From: Notamacropus eugenii
Taxonomy: Eukaryota > Chordata > Mammalia > Diprotodontia > Macropodidae
Direction: 5' to 3'
Length of the DNA stretch: 64,000 bases
Assembly (NCBI RefSeq): GCF_028372415.1
Contig: NC_092875.1
Location: 229,623,136 to 229,687,135 of the forward strand
The notes beneath the pieces were generated by a model. The model was not told where the DNA came from. It saw only the letters and a program-made list of their open reading frames with translations, and made no database searches. The stretch's first letter is position 1. Each line of letters starts with the position of its first letter. Shown piece after piece: positions 21,546 through 32,069 of this stretch. Position numbers and translations under genes: made by a program.

Positions 21546-24204
21546 GTACTGCCAGTTTGGACTTAACAGAGGTGTGTATTCACAAAAACCAGATCTATAT
21601 TCTTAAACATATAGCACTCATGGTGGTATTTCATGCCTTTAGTAGACTGTATTTTAGGGTGGGTTTGTTTTGTTTTGTTTTTGTTTTTGGTTGTTTTGTT
21701 TTTGTTTTGCATTTAAATGACTATCTTTAGAAAAATTTTATATTAATGTGCATGCAACAGGACATTTTTTTATTTCTAGCTTATGAAATTACACAATAGA
21801 AAACCAAGTCTTAATGACTTTAAATTCAAATATCTGGATACCTACTGGATCATCTGTTATTGTGGGGCTAAAGAAAACTCATTCATGTGTTTTTTGCTTG
21901 AGTTTGCTATTTGTTATGTGTATCTTTCTTGGGAAACAATATTTAGGGATGACTTCACAAGTTGTTGCCTTGCTAAGAACAAAGTGGAAAATCGGCAGGG
22001 CTATTTCATTCAAGTGCAAGAATATTTTAGTGTTTATTTTGTGTACTATCTCATCAACTTCTGGTTTAACAGGGCAACTAGACTCATCAAGTATTTATTG
22101 AATGCCTATTATGTGTTTAGCACTAGCCCAGCAAATTAGTGGATAATCCAGGGAATTTAAGTTCTTTTACTTTCATTGTTCTTTCCTAGAATGATTTACT
22201 TGAAAATTTTGAGCCCTGACATTTCCTCTTCAGCAACAAAACCTTTCTGTCTTTAACAGTTACGTTGCTTTAAGGACTCCTCAGAGTGATGGTCCACAGG
22301 ATTTTTCTTCCCCTAATCTCCAGATAAATAGTATCCTCTTTACCACTTGGATCCTTGAGAGATTTTTATTCTCCTTTGGGGAGCATTCTATTTTTTATGG
22401 TTATTTCTGATCCTTTTTCCTGTAGGGTTTTTTATTTTCCCCTAATCAGTAACATTTTTCAGTGTAGTCACTGATTCACATAATAAACTTTGTCCAAGGG
22501 GCTTTGGTATTATCTTTGAAAACTCAATTAGTAAAAATTTTGAAATATCCCTGCCCATCACTAGACTTGGAACACATAGTACCATTAAGGACAAATAGTT
22601 GAAAAATGCTGTCTTTTAAATTCAGTTATCCTAAATCAGGAAATTGGTTTTACATTTGGTATGGAATTTGAAGATTTGAAGAACTTAGTCATTACAGCTG
22701 CTTACATTACATAGTCTGATTGGTCCTAGTTACTTAATAAGTATGATATTTGAAGTTTTTAATTTAGGACAACATTGACATTTTTTTAACTTCACATTCT
22801 GTTTCGAGAAAATGGTGAATATATCTTCCTCATTGCATCTCAAATGTCTAACTTAACAATAATATTTATCTGAAATATGCAGTTATAATTCTGTTCATTT
22901 CTTGACACCACCATAAAAAAAAAACAAACCTTAGGATACTAAGTCTTTGACTTAGAAAAGAGAGTTGGGGTAGTTTTTCCCCGTACAAAACATTGGTTAG
23001 GGATTTTTGTGCCTTGCCATCATCATGTGAGCTTTGCGTAAATACCCAGGAACAAAAATTGCCCTTGTGTAAGATTTGACTTTCTCTTGCTTTTCATTTA
23101 AACCAGAGAGCAGAATTTTCCATTAGTATATTAAGTTGCTATGGTATTGTAGATTAAGGAAAATGAACGGTTTAATGAAATAAGTGTCTTGCATAAACAT
23201 TTTATCCAAATACAAGAATCACTAACCACATTTAGTTTAGATTTAATCTAACTTGCTATTTCATTTTCTCTTGTTGTGAGAAATAATCATAGTAACTTAA
23301 ATAAAATAAAAATTAACAAATAATAACATGCTTTGTCTTTCTTGAAAATAAAATATTTTTAAAAGTTGACTAACCCACCTAATTTTTATTTATTCTTACA
23401 GACCTCTCCCTACAACATACCAATAAAGAAACATTAATGGGGCTATAATTTTTTTTAGTGACCTCTATCTTTGCCACAATGTGTCTGCCAGACTCTTTTA
23501 AATGTAGTAGATAGATGCGTGAAATATTTGAAACTTGGAGATCTGAACTGGATCAAGAGTGGATAGCACCATCTGTTGAAACTCAAACTGGCCCAAATAG
23601 TAATTTTTTATAGAGCCATAGTTCTGTGCAGTCAAAAAAGAAACAATCCCACCAGAATCAAACTTGCCCATTACCGTGGTCCCGTGGTCTCTGAATCAAA
23701 AAGAGTTTGCTTAATATTGTTTCTTTATTTAAACTTCTAGTATCAGAGTTTCTAGTAGCTACCTGGGAAATGAATGTAGATTACTCTGTGACTAACTGGC
23801 CTTGTCTTTCTATGCCTGCCACCTTAGACACTGAGGATTCTTGGGAGATAACCTCTGTTAATCATCCAAAGTGTTACTTAGAATCCACAGTTTAAAGATG
23901 AGAGAGTTTCCGTTAAAGACTTGACTGGCCATGTTCAAGGAGCAGAGCAAAATAAGCTTCCTAAGTATGTCAAAGCTGTAGATGCCTAGTTTAAAAAGTG
24001 GGGTAGGCAGAATGAATTTTTAAATAAATTTTTAAAATTTAGGGGGATTGGTTGGTCAAATTGTGAGTGTGATATGTTTCATTTATTTAGAGATATTGTA
24101 GTGAGAAATATTTACATTTTTGCAGGGGTAGACAATAGCATTAACCTGAATAAAATTGGGTGGTTGGCAAATCTTCAAGAAAGTAGTAAGTTTATCTTAA
24201 AATG

Positions 24205-24405
24205 AGCAGCAGCGTGGCATACTGGATAGAGAGCCAACCTTGAAATCAAGAAAACTCGGTTTCATCCTGCCCTCTGACAGATATTGGCTGTGTGACGCAA
24301 GGCAATTCATATCTTCTCCATACTCAAGACAGCTTTTTGTCTCCTTGGGGCTCAGCACAGTACCTGGCACATACTAGGCACTTAATAAATGTTGACTGAC
24401 TGATT
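24205..24405 (+). repeat. MIR/L2-tail type SINE
   Basis: gcagcgtggcatactggata, gagagccaaccttgaaatca, ttggctgtgtgacgcaaggc, then an L2-like 3' end tggcacatactaggcactta ataaatgttgactgactga. The head is MIR-like and the tail L2-like, as in MIR3. Confidence 0.6.
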
Positions 24406-25194
24406 ATAAGTTGCAGAGAAAATGTCATCCTACACAGCAGAGGAAATTTCCTCACAGAATTACTTTTGCCATTGAAATTGCAGGTCCAGTCTCTATACCC
24501 ATCTTGAAAGTCATTTCACCTATCAATACTATGACATGCTGGTTTGGGCTCTCATGCTTATTTCTTTTAGCTTTGATATTAAATATAATAAATACATTAT
24601 TTTTGTATCTATTTTTACACTAATAATTTATAATATAACCTGTGACATTAGAAATCTAAATTCTGATTGTCATTAATATTATTTGACAAAAAGAAGCAAG
24701 ACTGCTAGTAAAAAACTGTATTTTTAAGAATATAAGCATCTTCACTCCCGTTAATAACACCGCTATTGGATTTACATAAACCCCCAGTATTAGGAAATTG
24801 GGCAAACTACTCCAGGGACCTAGTTTTACAAAGCCCACCTGGCAGTGTGTCACATGAGGACCATTATGAGATTTTGAAGGGAACTGGAAAACATAGTCTT
24901 CTCTAAGATTTTTGGTGGTAATCTGCAAAGAGGAATCTAAATTACAATGTTTTGATATAAGCTCACCTCATAGCACCACCATTTTCTAGATGAGAAAGAG
25001 AGAATGATGAACAACTTTTACCACAGACAACTGGAACAATTAGTCTGATGATTGAATGTGGAATGTTGGAACACTTTTTGGTTGCCTTTTTTTTTTTAAG
25101 TTCTTGTAAGTCATGTGTTTGTATGTATCCATGTGGGGGGAGGGGGTTAAATGTGTACTGAATTGGTGACTTTGTTTTGTATTATATGTTGTAG

Positions 25195-25216
25195 GCCAAG
25201 ATTGACTGACACCTAA
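25195..25216 (+). CDS. PTPN2: PTPN2 alternative last coding exon (45-kDa nuclear form, PRLTDT)
   Basis: Acceptor ttatatgttgtag ends at 25194. The first base completes arginine with the AG left at 16665, then CCA AGA TTG ACT GAC ACC TAA encodes PRLTDT and a stop at 25214-25216. PRLTDT is the exact C-terminus I recall for human TC45, the nuclear/cytosolic isoform that lacks the hydrophobic tail. Only 22 coding bases, so recognition rests on reading-frame continuity across the splice, the strict AG acceptor, and the identity of all six residues. Splicing here exposes the bipartite nuclear signal by removing the ER anchor. Confidence 0.95.
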
Positions 25217-25570
25217 ATCTCCATGATCTGTGAATGTTCTGAAGCTATAAATTTTGAACCATTGACATGCAAAGCAAGACCTGAAGCCCTCTCCGGGAAT
25301 CAAAGTGAGGTTTGATAAATCTCTAGAGTGCCTCACAGTTATCTGTTTACAACGTAAACTATACATCCAGGGGACGAAGAGCACCCACCAGCAAGAAGAC
25401 TTTGCAAAACTTATAAATTTGATGTATTAAGTGTTTTTTAAATGCTTGGAAGAACTGTAGAAAGATGTAAAAGGAACAAATTAGGAGAGACTACTTTGTA
25501 ATGTACTGCCATTCTTACTGTATTTTTATACGTTTTGGGCAGCATTAAATATTTTTTTTAACCTGATGTC
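25217..25570 (+). other. PTPN2: PTPN2 45-kDa isoform 3' UTR and polyadenylation region
   Basis: Runs from the stop codon to an ATTAAA hexamer at 25544-25549, followed by T-rich and GT-rich sequence (tgtcttgctttctgtg) suited to cleavage near 25565. No nearer AATAAA is seen. Confidence 0.65.
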
Positions 25571-25865
25571 TTGCTTTCTGTGCATTATGTTAAAAGGATT
25601 GCTCCTTTTTGTTATTTTTTTTAAATTAGTTTGTCTTTGAACTTTTACAAATAGTGACTGACATCAAAATGGCATTTTTATAGAAATGATGGAGGCAGCT
25701 TTTGTTAGTTTATTCTACCTGTTTGCATTTTGATGAACACAGAAACCTTTCCAGGGCCAGTAGTTCTAATACTGTTTGTGAGGGGAGATGAAATGAAGCA
25801 ATATCGAGTACTGCTGGCACTGACACTATTTTTAGGTCAGTGATTTCTGTGACAGCATAAATAGC
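25571..25865. other. Intergenic, nothing recognised
   Basis: Downstream of the PTPN2 poly(A) region. Unique-looking AT-rich sequence with no frame, repeat or RNA gene I can support. Confidence 0.5.
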
Positions 25866-26535
25866 ATGTTTTAATAAACATGCTAAATTTGCAAATGACA
25901 CAAAGCTGGGAGGGATTACCATCAAGACAGAGATCTGGACAATAAGCCAAGAAAGTGAACTTTAGTAAAGATGAATGAAATGTCTTAGAGAAGGTATGTC
26001 TAGAAAACAGTTCATGTGAAAAAGACTAAGGTTTTAGTGGATCATACACTCAATAAAAGTCAGCAGTGTGATGTAGCCAAAAGAAGTAATTTGATCTTAG
26101 GCTGATTAAGAGAGAAGTAAAGTCCAGGGTAAGGGAGGTTATGTCACTATGCTCTGAAAAAATCACAAGTATTATGTTCAATTTTGAGTACCACATTTTA
26201 TAGGAGTATTGAGAAGCTAGGGGTTATTTATAGGAGTATTGAGAAGCCAGGATAGTAAGAGGACTGGGGACTGGCATTTGAGGACTGGTAGAAGAAACTT
26301 GGACTATTTAACTTTGAGGAGTAGACAGAAGATATCTAAAGTACTTACAGGACTGACATGGAAGAGTAAGGATTGGATTTGTTGTGCTTGGCTCTAGAAG
26401 GCAGAATTTTGAGCCATAGTTGGAAATTACATGGAGACAAATTTAGGCTCAGTTTATGGGTAAACTTATTTTTAGAACTCCAAAAATGGTATGCACTGAC
26501 TGGAAATAATGAGTTCCTAATCATCATTTCACAGT
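25866..26535 (+). mobile_element. CR1/L3-clade LINE fragment, plus strand
   Basis: Text typical of the end of CR1/L3 ORF2 and 3' UTR: tttgcaaatgacacaaagct at the left, gtgtgatgtagccaaaagaa, ttgagtaccacattttatag and gagacaaatttaggctcag. A 19-bp unit (tataggagtattgagaagc) occurs twice in tandem at about 26202-26245. Boundaries approximate. Confidence 0.62.
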
Positions 26536-26904
26536 TGCACAAGAACTGAGACCTCAGATGCCATCTGGCCCAACTCATACTTGAGGGAAAATCACCTTTA
26601 CATCATAGAAGACAAATAGTCATTCAGCCTTGAACATCTTCAGTGATGAAGAATTCACCTCTAGAGGGCCCTCACTTTTGAATAGCTGCAGTTGTTAGAA
26701 AGTTGTTCTTTGCCTGAAACTTTAAAAGTTCATCTTTGTTCCTTGTTCAATCCTTTGGAGTCATTCAGAATCTTAATAAATGCTCTCTTCTACATAATAA
26801 TCTTTTAAATACATGAAGATAATTTTCCACCTGTTCCCCTGAATCTCCCTGCTTAACATGTTTCACTTGATTCTCATATAACCCCAAATCATGAGAGATC
26901 GAAT

Positions 26905-26995
26905 AGCCTATCTTTTACCTTTCCTTATATTGCCAGCACTTAGCATGTGCCTGGCACCTAGTTAAATGCTTGATAAATGTCTATTGACTAACCAT
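26905..26995 (+). repeat. L2 3'-end fragment within the CR1/L3 element
   Basis: tattgccagcacttagcatg, then tgcctggcacc and gcttgataaatgtctattga, a plus-strand L2 tail. Confidence 0.6.
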
Positions 26996-27444
26996 CCTTA
27001 TTACCCTTTGGGTACCCTCCAGCTTATCAATGTCCTTCCTAAAATGTGGTGTCCTGAACTGAACACACTATTCTAGATACAGTGTTACTAGGAAAGAATA
27101 TAGTGGGACTAAATTTCTTGGTCCTAAACAGTGACCATACAATCAAATATTGCATTAGCTTGCTTGGCTGGCATTGTACAGTTGCCTTCTGTTGAGCGTG
27201 CAAAGTGCACTAAAGCCTGTAGGTCTTTTCCAGATGAACTGCTGTCTTGCCATGCCTCTCCCATCTTGTATTTGTGAAGATGATTTTTATAACTAAGTAG
27301 AAGATTTTACATTTACCCTATTTAGTTTCATCTTATTAGACTGAGCTCAGTATTCCAAGATCTTTGTGAATCCTGTCATCTAATGTATTGGCTAACCCTC
27401 TCATCTTTGTTATCCTATGCAAATGTGATAAGAATGCTTTTATT

Positions 27445-27690
27445 TAGAGGCAGGTAGCATAGTGAATAGAATGCTAAATTTGCGATAAGGAAATCTTAGT
27501 TCAATCCTAGATACTAATTATATGACCTTTAGCAAGAGCTTAAATACTTCTTAGTTTCAGTTTCATCTGTAAAATGGGAGTAATAGTAGCAATTCACAGG
27601 ACTGTATGGATCAAATGAAATTTTACATATGCATATATGTAATTATAAAGCTATCACCTTGTAAAATTCAAAACATTACATATCAACTAT
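27445..27690 (+). repeat. MIR SINE within the CR1/L3 element
   Basis: agaggcaggtagcatagtga, then a decayed head, cagtttcatctgtaaaatgg, gagtaatagtagcaattcac and caggactgtatggatcaaat. Decayed MIR. Confidence 0.65.
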
Positions 27691-28600
27691 ATTGTTATAT
27701 TTTTTGGGTTTTTTGTTGTTCAAGTTATTGATAAAATAGATTAAACAGCGCAAGTCCGAGTATAGAATCATAGGGCACTCCACCTGGAGACCTTCTAAGA
27801 TAACATAGAGTCATTAATGAATGGCTACTCTGGGTTTGGCCATCTGAGGTCTAAATCCACCTATTTTCTAGGTGTATGGCTTTCTGTCTTCTTCGTAATA
27901 GCAAGAGATTCTTTATCAAATCCTTTGCTAAAATCTAGGGAAGCTTAAGCATATCACCCAACATACTAAACTGGTAATTAGAAATGAGATTAGTCTAGCA
28001 TAACTTTGCTGAAACCATGCTTGTTTTTTATGATGACTTTTTTGGTTTTTCACAAAACATCTATTCATTCTCCTTTCGATTATATATTCTATAATGTTTC
28101 CAGAAACTGAAGTCAAAGTCACAGACCTCTAGTTTACAGATTTCATTCTCTTCCCTTTTTGAAGATCAGCTTTTCCCTAGTCCTTCTGCACTTCTATTCT
28201 CCACAACTTAAAGGATCAGAGTAGTTCCATAAACAAATCTGCAGAATGTTTTCCTAAAATGTAGTTCACCTGGGCTTTGTGACGAACTCACTCAGAGCAG
28301 CTAGGAGCTTTTGTTTCTTATTGGATTATAAGCTTCTTATTTTTATTCTGCCTCTTCTAGACCCAAGAACATTCTCAACCAGAAAGGCAGTTCTGGGTCT
28401 TCTCCATCTGTTATCATTGTCCCATTCAACTGAATATCTGTTCTATCCTTTCTTTAATCCTCTTTGTCCCCCCCAATGTAGCTTTAAGCATTAGCAATGC
28501 TGATCTTACCAGATGGTGCCACCATACTTTCGTACCTGTCCTGTTACCTTTCTTTGTTTCCATGTATATTATGTATTTCAAAAATCTTAGTTGATTACTA

Positions 28601-29655
28601 AGTTCCTTGTATATAAACATCCATTTCATTAGACAACTTCACTTTTGTTCTCATCAGACTCATTTCCTACCTTATATCTTCAGAATTTCATTTGTGAAAG
28701 CTTTCTATCCCTCCTTGTCTGACTTTCGCTGTAGAATTTTAATCCACGGGAAGCCTATCTGTCTTTTTTACTGAACCTAAGTCAAGAAATGAGTAGCTAT
28801 TCTGCTTTAGGCTGAGAGAATTCTAGTGGATGTTGAAGTAATTGCAGTCCCTCATCACTGTTACAGCACACCTCCTTCCAGGTTTTGATATTTGCCCAAC
28901 TCTTCTTTTTCCTCTGTAATACACTCCTGTGGCAATATCACTCAGCTTTCTAAATCAATTTTGACCCAAATATTCCACTATATTTGAAGCCAAAGATGCC
29001 ACTTCGGTCAATTGACCCAAGTTCTCCACTATTCTTCCCTGCTCTGGTTTCTGGATTTCCTCATGTGTGTGCATGTGTGTTTAATATACAATAGTATCCT
29101 ACATTTTTTACCTATCATCTTTCTTTTGAATAAGCTATCCTTCCAGAGATTACATTCCAGGCATGAGTCTCATTCTACCAAATCTCAGGTTATCTGTGAG
29201 ATCAGATCTGAATCCTTGTTAGGATTTCCAATTTACTCCAGTGCTCTTAGCTACATCTGTACATTTGTGTATGGATGTCTGAGGCTGTGGGTTTTATTAC
29301 TGGCTTCATTTCTTGGCTTTTGTCTGTTGTGAGTATTTCTACTACTGTTCCATTGTGGCTTTTCTCTGTGATTTTCAGGTTGAATGATATACATAGACAG
29401 TTTTTTCTCTCCCTCCCATTCCATTTTAAAACCTCCTTGATTAAATTTGCAAGCCTCCAGACAAATATCTTCTCTTATCAGCTCTTGTTAGTTGCATTCT
29501 ATTCCTGGCCTTTATTCCTATATATTACAGAGATCCACCTTCTACTTTTAGATATGCTCTTCTTAACTATTGTCTTCCCATGTCTATTTTTCTTTTCTGA
29601 CTACCTTGCCTTCAGTAGACAACAGTGATGGAAAAAGACCACTTATTCCCCTAAA
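28601..29655. other. Unassigned; possibly continuing CR1/L3 sequence
   Basis: C/T-rich plus strand resembling the style of the preceding minus-strand CR1/L3, but no block I can match with confidence. Open frames here are short and have no recognisable domain. Confidence 0.35.
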
Positions 29656-29656
29656 T

Positions 29657-29822
29657 CAAGGGTTCTTAACCATTTTGGCAGACTGGTAAAGCCTATGAAC
29701 ATTGTTTCGAGTAATGCTTTTTAAATGCTTAAAAACAAAAGACATAGGATTACAAGGAAAAAGAATTATACTTAAATAGTTATTTTTTTTAAGTTCTGGG
29801 TCCCCAAGTTAAGAACTCCCAC
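29657..29822 (+). mobile_element. hAT-type non-autonomous DNA transposon
   Basis: Imperfect inverted ends caagggttcttaacc and ccaagttaagaactccc, with the internal block gcagactggtaaagcctatg and acataggattacaagg that I recall from a mammalian hAT MITE. About 165 bp, non-coding. Confidence 0.6.
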
Positions 29823-29825
29823 TCT

Positions 29826-29965
29826 AAGGTCATAGAGTTTTAAAACTGAAATGGACCTTAGAGGCCATCTAATTTAACTCCCTCATTTAACAGAAGAGAA
29901 AACTGAGGCCCAGAGAAATTTTTAAATATCTTGCCCCAGACTTGGATATCTTCAGCAATGCAAAA
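29826..29965 (-). repeat. MIR-like SINE fragment
   Basis: gtcatagagttttaaaactg, gaccttagaggccatctaat, aagagaaaactgaggcccag. Minus-strand orientation of the gaggaaactgaggcc core. Confidence 0.55.
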
Positions 29966-30034
29966 AGGCAGAGTCTGGATGAACAATTAAGGATGTACTC
30001 TACGGAATTCATTCTTCATCCAGAGGTTTGAACT

Positions 30035-30685
30035 ACATAACCTGTGGGGCCCTTTCCAACTCTAGGAAGATGATGATCCTGCTGTACTCTGCCCCTGTCA
30101 TTCATAGCATATTTGGAGTTTTATTTCATTTATTTTATTTTGTTTTTATCTTTTTATTCATTTATTTTATTCAGTTTATTTTGTTCATTTCTGGACATTG
30201 CATTTTAGAAGGCATATTGATCAATTGGAGAATGTCTGGAGGAGGCAAGCAGGATGTGAAGAATTTTGGGTTCGTAACATAAGAAATTTGTTTTGAAGAT
30301 GTAGGATTATTTCCTGATAGGAGGGGCTTGTGGAGGGAAGGGGTAGGGATTGACTAGGGACATGATAGCTGTCTTCAAATATTTAAAGAGCTGTCACATA
30401 AAAAGATTAGTTTTGTTCTTGACCCCATCTCTAGAAACAGCTGGTTGAAATTACAGACACAAATTTAGACTTGATATAAAGAAAAATTTCCAAATAATTA
30501 GTTATCCAGAAGCTGAATGGGCCGTTTTTTGAGATAGTGGATTCCTTTCACTGGAGATCCTCAAGCAAGAATAGGATAACCACTTGCCAGCTATAACATA
30601 GAGGATTCTTGTTCAAGTGCTGGTTGGACTAAGTGGACTTTTAATCTCTGATGTCCTATGATTTTGCAATTCTTTGATTCTATGA
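30035..30685 (+). mobile_element. CR1/L3-clade LINE 3' end
   Basis: Order matches the CR1/L3 3' UTR: gatagctgtcttcaaatatt, aaatttagacttgatataaa, ccagaagctgaatgggccg, cactggagatcctcaagcaa, gattcttgttcaagtgctgg, ending in the clade's short terminal repeats (gattctatgag at about 30675-30685). 5'-truncated. Confidence 0.72.
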
Positions 30686-30931
30686 GGAAATTAAAATTTT
30701 ATTAACAGTTTGAAAAACATCTCAATCCCTAATCCAGATCCACACACTTAAAAGAGAGACTAACCTTTCAGAGTGAAGAGCTAAGGAATAATGTCCATTC
30801 CTTTACCTATTTCATCTTGGATTCTAAGAAAATTAACTATACCCTCCAGTATTTTAGAGCACTCGTTCATTCACATTAGCATCAAACCCTACCTACAGTT
30901 ATTTCCATAGTAACAGGATACCTCATAACAT

Positions 30932-31094
30932 CAGTGGTGTCAAACTCATGTAGAAAAAAAGGCCACTAAATCATGTGCAAGGATCCCTATAGGTCCAATA
31001 TTGATATGGAAGATGACATCTTAACATTTTCCATGTTCTATTGTATATTTATTTTTTGATTCCCTCAGCGACTCTTGACCTCTTGACACCTCTG
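30932..31094 (+). mobile_element. hAT-like MITE
   Basis: Left end cagtggtgtcaaactcat and right end cttgacacctctg are inverted (cagtggtgtcaaa against cagaggtgtcaag). The 163-bp interior is AT-rich and non-coding. No exact 8-bp duplication is left. Confidence 0.6.
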
Positions 31095-31189
31095 CAATCA
31101 CATCACTATTTAAACCTATTGTTAATTTTTCTCAAAATTATGTTTTAGAAACTAGAGGGACTATTGTCTTTGCATGGATATCAATCTTG

Positions 31190-31400
31190 AGAGACAGCAT
31201 GGCGGAATGATCAGAACCATCAACTCAGAAAGTCTGGACACCATCTCTGCTACTAACTACATGACCTTTGGCATAATTTAACTTCTCTGAGTCAAGTCTC
31301 CTCATCTGTAAAATAGGAATAAAAATGATTGTTGTGTGGACCAAATATGAATGGATATGAAATCACTTTAGAGTCCTAAAGTAACATAATATATAGATGT
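31190..31400 (+). repeat. MIR SINE
   Basis: gagacagcatggcggaatga, ctgctactaactacatgacc, ctcctcatctgtaaaatagg and a tail. Sits 150 bp from the provirus. Confidence 0.65.
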
Positions 31401-31553
31401 AAACAATAGTTATTGAAAAGAACAAAAAAATTGGGGCTAATAGCAAGATCTAATTTCTGCTGTAGATACTCAAACATTTTTATTGCTGTCACACCTGAAA
31501 GTGTTTAAACATCAGCAGATGTTCAAGGATCGAACCAATAACATTATTCTCTA

Positions 31554-32069
31554 TGTGTGGGGTATTTTTGACCCCCTTGTAAAACTCAGTCAGAGACTTT
31601 TTCTTAAGAAAGGCAAAAAGGAGTTTATTGCTTTTTCATGTGAAAGGGTACCACCCCGCCCCCTTCATCACACTAATAGCACCAAGCCAGGGAGTACAAG
31701 GATGCACAGCTCAAAGCAAGTTTATATAGACGCTAACATGGAACCCCCACCCATCCACTGGCTCCTCCTCCAATTGACTGGGCTTTGGAGCTCACAGTCT
31801 AAGCGCAGGAACTTCTCCCCAAGAACAAAGGACAAAAAAGCACGAAAGAGGGAACTTTTTGCTCAGAAAAAAAAAAAGAGCAGGGGGAGAGGGGTGTAGG
31901 GCATAGACAAGGTCGGGACGTAAGGGTAGTTGGGCACAGTACACGATATGTTACAAAGCTTGCTTCTCTACAAGGTTAACTAGCTGCAGCTGTTGCAGGG
32001 AATGTGTTTTAATAATACAAACAATTAACTCTTTGAGGAGGCTTCACTTTTGAGAGATCATCTCTCACA
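31554..32069 (-). repeat. 3' LTR of the provirus (element orientation)
   Basis: Same order as the other LTR: TATA box near 31731-31738 and AATAAA signal at 31624-31629 on the minus strand. The polypurine tract lies directly next to it at 32070-32083. Confidence 0.88.

Larger units (their letters stand above)
16666..25194 (+). other. PTPN2: PTPN2 45-kDa isoform last intron (8.5 kb)
   Basis: From the internal donor to the acceptor ttatatgttgtag ending 25194. Besides the 48-kDa 3' UTR it holds the repeats listed separately. The stretches 17570-18530, 19290-20510, 20590-21310, 21550-24200 and 24410-25190 show no gene; short L2 tails lie at 20515-20585 and 22085-22130, and a T/G-rich run (gttttgtttttgttttt-like) at 21655-21710. 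Confidence 0.88.
26540..28600 (-). mobile_element. CR1/L3-clade LINE, minus strand (interrupted)
   Basis: Long reverse-complement CR1/L3 text in consensus order: gatgccatctggcccaactc, ccttgaacatcttcagtgat, gggtaccctccagcttatca, atgtggtgtcctgaactgaa, gatgaactgctgtcttgcca and agggcactccacctggagac. Interrupted by an L2 tail (26905-26995) and a MIR (27445-27690). It faces the plus-strand copy at 25866-26535 tail to tail. Confidence 0.65.

Noticed and set aside
21783-22139. 118-codon plus-strand open frame in the last PTPN2 intron
   Set aside because: Hydrophobic, cysteine- and tyrosine-rich reading of AT-rich DNA, overlapped by another frame, and ends in an L2 tail.
31483-31899. 138-codon plus-strand open frame
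   Set aside because: Lies antisense across the provirus LTR; not a protein of any known family.
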